Shown: piece by piece, positions 56,046 to 64,000 of the stretch
Position numbering within the stretch: position 1 is the stretch's first letter
How the letters are laid out: every line of letters starts with the position of its first letter
Source of the DNA: Clostridia bacterium
GTDB taxonomy: Bacteria > Bacillota > Clostridia > Oscillospirales > Acutalibacteraceae
DNA length: 64,000 bases
NCBI GenBank assembly: GCA_017379935.1
Contig: JAFNVC010000020.1
Coordinates: forward strand, 1 to 64,000
Reading direction: 5' to 3'
Made by a program: the position numbers and the translations under genes
The notes under the pieces: generated by a model
The model's database searches: none
What the model saw: the letters and a program-made list of their open reading frames with translations, nothing else
Told to the model about the DNA's origin: nothing

Positions 56046-57999
56046 AAAATCCGTTTTCACCCGATATCAGCGTCTCCTTCGGAAAAATCAGCTCCTGAGT
56101 CGGCACATCATTCTGTGAGGTGTAATCCTCTGCCGTACCCATCGGGCGGCTGATTTCGACCGATCTGCCGATATTGCACGGGAAAGCATTGAGGGTAGCC
56201 GAGAATCCCGTCAGCTTTGCAGCGGAGGCTGTATCTGCACATACACCAATGCTGAAATTAAGCTTTTCGGGATATCCCGAGGTTATAAGACCGTTGTTGT
56301 CACTGTAGTAAGCCTGCAGCACAGAATCAAAGGGAATAACGTGTGTGCCTGCCGAAAGAGGTATTTCAATGACAAAATCTGTCATATCGGCACGCTCTGA
56401 ATACGTCTGTTCGGGAGAGTAATCCTGCCAGAGCAAGGGATTGATACGTACGGTGCAGGGATTTACCGCACGTATTATCGCATATCCGTTTACCGTCACA
56501 TTGCACGGCGAGCGCATAACAAGCTGACAGGATGTTATCGGCGCTTTTTTGAAGGACTGAGACTGCGGTATTGCAAATGTATCCGTGTCACCCGTACTGC
56601 GCCATGAAAAATATTTTGTAAAAGGCACCCTTGCACCGCGGAGTGTGAAGGTGCTGTTTTTTGCAATTGTGTAAATCATATTACCGATAAGCTCGGTGAA
56701 TTTCGTTACACCTTCATTATTCTGTGAGCCTCCGTAGGATAACGACGGCCAGTTGACCGTGCAGGCATTGATGCCGAATTGCTCTGCGGCATAGTTGATA
56801 AGAGTCGGATTAAGCGTCGGCGCAATTATCGAGGCTGAAAGAAGGTCATTTTCGTTTCTTTCCTCGTAGTTATAGCGGTAGAGCGCATTAGTCAGAGCAT
56901 CAAGGCAGTTATTCCTGAAGCGCGGATAAAAGAGCATCTTGCCCGAAAAAAGGTTGGAACGGTCGTTAAAATGTATCGCGGCGCACAGTCTGTCTGTGCT
57001 GATGCTCTGAAGAAAATTCTGTATCGCCTGTGTCTCCTTCTGATCGGCAGCAGAATCACCCTTATATCTTTCCGTACAATCCGACCATCTGAAATCAAAG
57101 TTACGGTCGATTCTCACTCCATTTCTGTTGTGCGGTCCTGCAACCAGAAGTCCGAACGGATTTCCGACAGGAACAACTACAAACTTTACCCTCGAACGCA
57201 GATAACCGAGTGTTCTGTTTTCGTGCTTTCTTGAGCATAAATCCGCAAGGAACCATGACAGTGCTATCAGCGGCGAGCTTTCGGTGCCGTCGAGGCAAGC
57301 TGACACAAATACGGTTTTTTCGTAATTTGCGGGCTCAAAGGAATAGGCATATATTGGATAAAGCCCGCTCTCATCCGTACCGATACGTATCCGCGAAGCA
57401 TAGTCGGGATAATCCTCAACCAATCGGTTCAGAATATAATCAAGATATTCGTTATATGACGAATTTTTACTGTATGACGGCAAATTATCCGCATCCGTAA
57501 AGGGTGCCGGTATATACCAGTCTGACGGCTCGCACGATGAGTCTGCACCCTCACCGAGCGTATCTGCAAGCTTATCAAAGCGGGTGTCAAGGCTTTTCTT
57601 ATACTCTTCAAGCGAGCCCTCAAGCTCAGCCAGCGCGTTAAAAACAATCGACGCATCCTCTTCAAGCCAATCCTCTACATTGCCGACACCCTCATCAACA
57701 CGGTGTGCAACACAATTAGTAGCAATGACCGTATTTTCATCATTTATACCGTAAACTCCGATTCGTATATACCCTTCCCTTGCCATACACACCGCAGGGA
57801 TTTTGCAGGTATCTGCCTCCAGTCTGACTCTTATATAGTCATCATTGCCAAAGCCGAACACGGCGGTTTTATCAAAGGAATCCCACTCGCTGTCAAAGCT
57901 GAAGGAACACGAATCATAGTTCACACAGCCCTGAGTTGAATAAGAATCCTTTACAACCTCTATACGATTAGCGGTGACCTTCAGGTTAAGCTTATTCAC
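56038..57999 (-). CDS. Baseplate-like protein fused to an M14 carboxypeptidase-like domain
   Basis: 653 residues, no signal peptide. Residues 1-115 resemble phage baseplate upper protein N-domains (LNLKVTANRIEVVKD, CSFSFDSEWDSFDKTAVFGF). A coiled linker follows (ALAELEGSLEEYKKSLDTRF), then an M14 zinc-carboxypeptidase-like fold at about 165-450 (SYNEYLDYILNRLVEDYPDY, VVPVGNPFGLLVAGPHNRNG, DRNFDFRW). By my alignment the ligand motif HxxE is D237-GT-E240, the later His343 is kept, and the catalytic Glu is Asn416. The C-terminal ~200 residues are beta-rich, fibre- or carbohydrate-binding-like, unassigned. It may act on peptidoglycan stems or only bind. Confidence 0.75.
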   Translation of the reverse strand: MNKLNLKVTANRIEVVKDSYSTQGCVNYDSCSFSFDSEWDSFDKTAVFGFGNDDYIRVRLEADTCKIPAVCMAREGYIRIGVYGINDENTVIATNCVAHRVDEGVGNVEDWLEEDASIVFNALAELEGSLEEYKKSLDTRFDKLADTLGEGADSSCEPSDWYIPAPFTDADNLPSYSKNSSYNEYLDYILNRLVEDYPDYASRIRIGTDESGLYPIYAYSFEPANYEKTVFVSACLDGTESSPLIALSWFLADLCSRKHENRTLGYLRSRVKFVVVPVGNPFGLLVAGPHNRNGVRIDRNFDFRWSDCTERYKGDSAADQKETQAIQNFLQSISTDRLCAAIHFNDRSNLFSGKMLFYPRFRNNCLDALTNALYRYNYEERNENDLLSASIIAPTLNPTLINYAAEQFGINACTVNWPSLSYGGSQNNEGVTKFTELIGNMIYTIAKNSTFTLRGARVPFTKYFSWRSTGDTDTFAIPQSQSFKKAPITSCQLVMRSPCNVTVNGYAIIRAVNPCTVRINPLLWQDYSPEQTYSERADMTDFVIEIPLSAGTHVIPFDSVLQAYYSDNNGLITSGYPEKLNFSIGVCADTASAAKLTGFSATLNAFPCNIGRSVEISRPMGTAEDYTSQNDVPTQELIFPKETLISGENGFYD

Positions 58000-58235
58000 G
58001 CAGACATCACCTCCTCATCCCTTTTATAATAGTTTTTCAAGGCATAAGCAGTATCCAAAATATCTCTTTTCTGGTCATAAAAAATCGTGAGCTTGCGCTT
58101 GATTTCATAGGTTTTCAGATAATTATTTGAGTTGTATGCTTCGTTGAGAAGCCGTCTGTACTTTACAATAAGGCAATTGATATCCTCCGCCGCCTTAAAG
58201 TAATCTTCACTGAGTTGAGTTAAAGTTCTTTCCAT
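57996..58235 (-). CDS. Small coiled-coil protein of unknown function
   Basis: 79 residues, almost all helical (EDYFKAAEDINCLIVKYRRL, TYEIKRKLTIFYDQKRDIL), no membrane segment. It overlaps the regulator by 16 nt and the baseplate-like gene by 4 nt. I do not recognise the family; a chaperone or partner of the large downstream protein would suit its position. Confidence 0.75.
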   Translation of the reverse strand: MERTLTQLSEDYFKAAEDINCLIVKYRRLLNEAYNSNNYLKTYEIKRKLTIFYDQKRDILDTAYALKNYYKRDEEVMSA

Positions 58236-58864
58236 TCACATTTTCTCCTTCCGTTCACAAATTCAAAATTGAAGCGAACGCTGAAAACTGCCGAGTATTT
58301 TTCGAGCAGTTCAAGTGTGGGTTCAGCCACTGAGCCTTCGATTTTTCCGAGCTGCTTTTCGGTAATACACAAGGCCCGTGCCGTCTGCTCAGGCGTTGCC
58401 GCACGGCTCAGACGTATACTTTTTAGCTGTTCCCCGATATTTTCCCCCTTGTTCCTTCGGGCGGAACAAACGCCCATAATTTCCGCAAAAAAAAGCGGTG
58501 CGACCTGCACATCGGGCAAGTCGCGGTGATACCTTACTAGTGGTGTGAGTAATTCCGTAATCGTCTCGTTCGCGCGGGTAAGAGTGCGATATACATTCGC
58601 CTGAGACATCCCTCGCTCTCTCGCAATCTGTGCCGTACTTTTGCCGGAAAACCAATATTCCTGCACGAATATTCTTTGGTTTTCACTCAAGTCGGTTTCG
58701 ATAATGTCATCAACGAGCTTTGCTGTTCCGAGTTTTCTTATCCGTCCAACAAGGCTGTCAATGCTCTCAAGCGCTTCCGATTCATCAAAGCCGCCCAGAC
58801 GCATACAGCGCAGGGCGGCCTTTGCCTCCTCGACAGAAATTACTTCGTCGGAAATTCCTTTCAT
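58220..58864 (-). CDS. Two-HTH regulator: sigma region 4-like plus XRE-like domain
   Basis: 214 residues. Residues 59-105 (LSENQRIFVQEYW, STAQIARERGMSQANVYRTL) resemble sigma-70 region 4 and phage ArpU-type late regulators. Residues 143-197 (EQLKSIRLSRAATPEQTARA, ITEKQLGKIEGS) resemble an XRE helix-turn-helix. First gene of the operon. The ATG at 58864 has GGGAGG 5 nt upstream; the longer frame lacks a site. It may regulate its own operon or a late promoter; no core-binding sigma region 2 is present, so it is not a full sigma factor. Confidence 0.8.
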   Translation of the reverse strand: MKGISDEVISVEEAKAALRCMRLGGFDESEALESIDSLVGRIRKLGTAKLVDDIIETDLSENQRIFVQEYWFSGKSTAQIARERGMSQANVYRTLTRANETITELLTPLVRYHRDLPDVQVAPLFFAEIMGVCSARRNKGENIGEQLKSIRLSRAATPEQTARALCITEKQLGKIEGSVAEPTLELLEKYSAVFSVRFNFEFVNGRRKCEWKEL

Positions 58865-58914
58865 TTTTACCTCCCTTTCTGAAAGTTTACAAGGCTCTGC
58901 ACCAGCCACCTATA

Positions 58915-58943
58915 ATTGTACGAACATTTGTTCGGTTTGTCAA
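58915..58943 (-). promoter_or_regulatory. SOS promoter of the seven-gene operon
   Basis: Consensus -35 TTGACA (58943-58938), 17-nt spacer, -10 TACAAT (58920-58915). The spacer is almost filled by the LexA box. Transcription would begin near 58908, about 45 nt before the regulator ATG. Confidence 0.9.
58921..58934. promoter_or_regulatory. LexA (SOS) box
   Basis: CGAACAAATGTTCG on the minus strand matches the Firmicute LexA consensus CGAACRNRYGTTCG at every position. It lies between -35 and -10, where bound LexA would block RNA polymerase; induction on DNA damage follows from this layout. Confidence 0.92.
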
Positions 58944-58950
58944 TAGTATT

Positions 58951-58988
58951 TTTAAATAAAAAAATTCCGCAGAGAAAACTCTGCGGAA
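58951..58988 (-). terminator. Terminator of the GH-A gene
   Basis: 10-bp stem TTCCGCAGAG/CTCTGCGGAA with AAAA/TTTT loop. The minus strand continues TTTTTTTATTTAAA. It insulates the SOS promoter from upstream transcription. Confidence 0.9.
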
Positions 58989-59002
58989 AAACATATATAA
59001 AA

Positions 59003-60229
59003 TCAATCAGCGTAGGCATCCTTTACCGCATAATATGACGGCTTCGGATTTCCTTCATAGTCGACGAGTCCCCACTTTGTCTCAACGGGACATTCAACCT
59101 GACCGCATACATAGCAGTCGCCGCTGTCCTGCCAGCAATAAACGCACATACCGACAAGGTAGTCAAGCTCGCGAAGCTGAGGAATTATATCAGCAAAGAA
59201 TGCCGCCTGTCCCTCGGGAGTATGCTCATAATCATAAAGACCGAAGCCCTCCTGAAGCTCGCAATAAATATGGTTGCTGTACTCACCGTCGAAGATAAGA
59301 CTTGCCTTCTCCTCGTCGCTTCTGTCGCTGTAATTTTCTATAATCTCTTCTTTAAGCTCAGTGGGAAGATTGTTGATGAATCCGTTGATATCTGCTCTTG
59401 CCTCAGCTTCTGAATTGTAGCCGAAGCCCTGAAGGATTGCTGTCTTTTCTTCTTCTGACTTAGGCTCACCAAGACCGATATAACCAAACTCACAAAGAAT
59501 TATGGGCTTACCTGTAATCTTTCTGACGAAGTTCAGGATAGTTACCATCTGTTCAGGCTTTTTAAGCACAGGCTCAAAGCAGCCGAGGTACATATCAACG
59601 CCGACATAGTCGCAATACTTATGATATTTCATCATTTTGAAAGGAAGCGTTACAATTGAAAGACCGCCGAGATTATATCCGATGATAACATCGCCGCGTA
59701 TGGGATACATTGCTTCAAGCTGCATACCGATAAAATCAGCCGCCTCGTCAAGTGTAAGAGGAAGAGTAAAGCGGTCAATACCCATTTCGTTAGTTACCTG
59801 AAAAGCACCGACGATACCCTTGAGATCCTCAACATAAAAGCGTGCGATATCCTGAATCGCCTCACGGCTAGCGGGGTCACGCGGGTCAAGACCGTACTCG
59901 ATATAATCTTCGGGATAAGGTGTGATACCAAAAATGCGGACACCGTTTTTCGCAAATTCGAGTGACTCTTTCTTCCAGTTTATATAGCTCTGCGACAGCT
60001 CGCCGTTCTGATCATACGGGAACGGAATATCGTCACGGAACCATTCGATGTTTCCCTCATTAAGAAGCTCGTAATCCGGCTCTGCGTGGCAGACACCCTT
60101 CATAAATCCGCCGAGCTTTTCTTCAACGGCAGGTATTTCCTTGTCTAGGTAAGCCAACGGACTCGACACAATCATCGTAAGAAACGGAGTCAGAATTGAT
60201 AATAGCATTGCAACAATTTTCATTAACAT
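59003..60229 (-). CDS. Secreted or membrane-anchored glycoside hydrolase-like TIM-barrel protein (clan GH-A)
   Basis: 408 residues. N-terminal hydrophobic segment MKIVAMLLSILTPFLTMIVS predicts a signal peptide or anchor. Probable acid/base Glu148 in AFQVTNEMG and nucleophile Glu247 in ILCEFGYIG fit the Asn-Glu / Glu pair of clan GH-A. GVRIFGITPYPEDYI and YVGVDMYLGCF are barrel strands. The exact family is unclear. The ATG at 60229 has AAGAGGTG 5 nt before it. Single gene with its own promoter. Confidence 0.75.
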   Translation of the reverse strand: MLMKIVAMLLSILTPFLTMIVSSPLAYLDKEIPAVEEKLGGFMKGVCHAEPDYELLNEGNIEWFRDDIPFPYDQNGELSQSYINWKKESLEFAKNGVRIFGITPYPEDYIEYGLDPRDPASREAIQDIARFYVEDLKGIVGAFQVTNEMGIDRFTLPLTLDEAADFIGMQLEAMYPIRGDVIIGYNLGGLSIVTLPFKMMKYHKYCDYVGVDMYLGCFEPVLKKPEQMVTILNFVRKITGKPIILCEFGYIGLGEPKSEEEKTAILQGFGYNSEAEARADINGFINNLPTELKEEIIENYSDRSDEEKASLIFDGEYSNHIYCELQEGFGLYDYEHTPEGQAAFFADIIPQLRELDYLVGMCVYCWQDSGDCYVCGQVECPVETKWGLVDYEGNPKPSYYAVKDAYAD

Positions 60230-60265
60230 AGGAACACCTCTTATACTATTTTGCTGTTTTGCAAT

Positions 60266-60294
60266 ATAATAGCATAGAAAAACACACAAATCAA
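60266..60294 (-). promoter_or_regulatory. Promoter of the GH-A gene, overlapping an inverted repeat
   Basis: -35 TTGATT (60294-60289), 17-nt spacer, -10 TATTAT (60271-60266). The -35 overlaps one arm of an 11-bp inverted repeat, AACACACAAAT (60281-60291) / ATTTGTGTGTT (60308-60318), which could be an operator or a secondary terminator. Confidence 0.55.
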
Positions 60295-60344
60295 CCACAT
60301 ACGGCGTATTTGTGTGTTTTTTTATACATTATCAACCTTTACTG

Positions 60345-60384
60345 TTGCAAAAAGAAAAGAGGTAAGCCTTTCGACTTACCTCTT
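60345..60384 (-). terminator. tuf terminator
   Basis: 10-bp stem AAGAGGTAAG/CTTACCTCTT with 8-nt loop, then TTCTTTTTG on the minus strand. Confidence 0.88.
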
Positions 60385-60400
60385 GAATTGAATAAGTTAA

Positions 60401-61603
60401 TTATTCGTTGATAGCTGTAACAACGCCTGAACCAACTGTACGGCCACCTTCACGGATAGCGAAACGAAGACCTTCTTCGATAGCGATCGGAGTGATGAGC
60501 TCAACGTTCATTGTAACGTTGTCACCAGGCATACACATCTCTACGCCATCGGGAAGAGAGATAACACCTGTAACGTCTGTTGTTCTGAAGTAGAACTGAG
60601 GACGGTAGTTGTTGAAGAACGGTGTGTGACGGCCGCCTTCATCCTTATTAAGAACGTAAACCTGACCTGCAAACTTTGTGTGCGGCTGGATTGAGCCGGG
60701 CTTTGCAAGAACCTGACCACGCTCGATGTCTGTTCTCTGAACACCACGAAGGAGAGCACCGATGTTGTCACCTGCCTCAGCATAGTCGAGGAGCTTACGG
60801 AACATTTCGATACCTGTAACAACAGTCTTTCTCTTCTCTTCTGTAAGACCAACGATTTCTACTTCCTCAGAAAGCTTAAGCTGACCACGCTCAACTCTAC
60901 CAGTAGCAACAGTACCACGACCTGTGATTGTGAATACGTCCTCAACGGGCATGATGAAGGGAAGGTCTGCCTTACGATCCGGTGTGGGGATGTAAGAGTC
61001 AACAGCGTCCATGAGCTCCCAGATAGGTGCAAGCTCAGCAGCCTCTGTGTCACCGCCAGCATACTCAAGAGCCTTGAGAGCTGAACCCTTGATGATCGGT
61101 GTGTCGTCGCCGGGGAACTCATACTCGCTGAGTGTCTCACGGATTTCCATTTCAACAAGCTCAAGAAGCTCTTCGTCGTCAACCTGATCGCACTTGTTCA
61201 TGAAAACGATGATGTAGGGAACGCCAACCTGACGAGCAAGGAGAAGGTGCTCCTTAGTCTGAGCCATGGGGCCGTCTGTAGCAGCGATAACGAGGATAGC
61301 ACCGTCCATCTGAGCAGCACCAGTGATCATGTTCTTGATGTAGTCAGCATGGCCCGGGCAGTCAACGTGAGCATAGTGACGTGTAGCTGTCTCGTACTCA
61401 ACGTGTGATGTGTTGATTGTGATACCACGCTCTCTCTCTTCCGGAGCCTTATCGATGTTAGCGTAGTCGATGAATGCTGCGCCACCCTTCATAGCGAGTG
61501 TCTTTGTGATAGCAGCTGTCAATGTTGTCTTACCGTGGTCAACGTGGCCGATTGTACCAATGTTAACGTGCGGCTTACTTCTTTCGAATTTTTCCTTTGC
61601 CAT
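60401..61603 (-). CDS. tuf: Elongation factor Tu
   Basis: Delivers aminoacyl-tRNA to the ribosome, 400 residues. G-domain motifs GHVDHGKTT (P-loop), [17 protein letters not shown] and SALKALE-type GSALKAL; domains 2 and 3 follow ([25 protein letters not shown]). It follows fusA but has its own promoter in the 113-nt gap. Ribosome binding site AGGGAGG. Confidence 0.99.
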   Translation of the reverse strand: MAKEKFERSKPHVNIGTIGHVDHGKTTLTAAITKTLAMKGGAAFIDYANIDKAPEERERGITINTSHVEYETATRHYAHVDCPGHADYIKNMITGAAQMDGAILVIAATDGPMAQTKEHLLLARQVGVPYIIVFMNKCDQVDDEELLELVEMEIRETLSEYEFPGDDTPIIKGSALKALEYAGGDTEAAELAPIWELMDAVDSYIPTPDRKADLPFIMPVEDVFTITGRGTVATGRVERGQLKLSEEVEIVGLTEEKRKTVVTGIEMFRKLLDYAEAGDNIGALLRGVQRTDIERGQVLAKPGSIQPHTKFAGQVYVLNKDEGGRHTPFFNNYRPQFYFRTTDVTGVISLPDGVEMCMPGDNVTMNVELITPIAIEEGLRFAIREGGRTVGSGVVTAINE

Positions 61604-61668
61604 TTGGAATTTCCTCCCTTTGGTAGTTAATTTAATAATTTAATATTCAATGCATACTGCATAAATCC

Positions 61669-61697
61669 ATTGTACCAAATTCAGAAACAAAATTCAA
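61669..61697 (-). promoter_or_regulatory. Internal tuf promoter
   Basis: -35 TTGAAT (61697-61692), 17-nt spacer, -10 TACAAT (61674-61669). Allows EF-Tu to be made in excess of EF-G. Confidence 0.8.
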
Positions 61698-61716
61698 GTA
61701 CTTTTTTTAAAAGAAC

Positions 61717-63792
<2,076 letters not shown>

Positions 63793-63843
63793 ATTAACCT
63801 CCGTAAATTAAAACACTTAATAAACACCTGATAAACAGGAAGA

Positions 63844-64000
<157 letters not shown>

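Noticed and set aside
54735..58943. A complete or remnant prophage
   Set aside because: No integrase, attachment repeats, terminase, capsid, portal or tail tube genes are present, and strong host terminators bound the seven genes on both sides. A decayed prophage would rarely keep seven intact overlapping genes and a perfect LexA promoter.

Overview
The window reads as chromosome of an anaerobic, gut-type Clostridia (Ruminococcaceae/Oscillospiraceae-like). The evidence is Firmicute gene order (rpsO-pnp; rpsJ to rplQ with adk, map and infA inside; fusA-tuf), strong AGGAGG ribosome binding sites, zinc-type S14 and S4, a Firmicute-type LexA box, and many intracellular or secreted beta-glycan enzymes. 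No rRNA, tRNA, CRISPR array, transposase or integrase was seen.

Layout. 1-2.2 kb (-): 5' part of pnp and rpsO, with a long structured pnp leader. 2.6-5.8 kb (+): an acetyltransferase and a GH3 beta-glucosidase. 5.8-12.1 kb (-): gdhA, secG and a type IIA topoisomerase pair of the parE/parC kind. 12.3-15.3 kb (+): metallophosphoesterase plus GPH sugar symporter. 15.4-30.6 kb (-): an unbroken 31-gene S10-spc-alpha supercluster ending in a strong terminator. 31.1-34.5 kb (+): a GH3-auxin-type acyl-acid amido synthetase and a secreted LCAT-like hydrolase with Cys where Ser is expected. 34.5-39.3 kb (-): acyl-CoA synthetase, DHDPS-like aldolase, UDP-glucuronate 4-epimerase-like enzyme and a cation exchanger. 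39.4-46.9 kb: metal-site-less Fe-ADH homologue, deoB, a lipoprotein, a secreted GH5 enzyme, a YeiH transporter and a second GPH symporter, with two copies of a palindromic dispersed repeat. 47-54.7 kb: serine hydrolase, serA, serC, then the lower-glycolysis run pgk-tpiA-gpmI. 60.4-64 kb (-): tuf, fusA and the end of rpsG.

The most unusual locus is 54.7-58.95 kb (-). Seven overlapping genes encode a two-HTH sigma-like regulator, a coiled-coil protein, a baseplate-like protein fused to an M14 carboxypeptidase-like domain, a 52-residue protein, an M23/SH3 endolysin without signal peptide, a TM-coiled-coil protein and an SPP1-type holin. They follow one strong promoter whose 17-nt spacer contains a perfect LexA (SOS) box. 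No capsid, portal, terminase, tail-tube or integrase genes accompany them, and housekeeping genes flank them on both sides. This looks like a stand-alone, DNA-damage-controlled lysis or export cassette derived from a phage rather than a prophage.

Promoters are clear: most have -35/-10 boxes spaced 17 nt. Several intergenic regions combine a bidirectional terminator with the next promoter, and at 41.9 kb two divergent promoters share a palindrome made of their two abutting -35 boxes.
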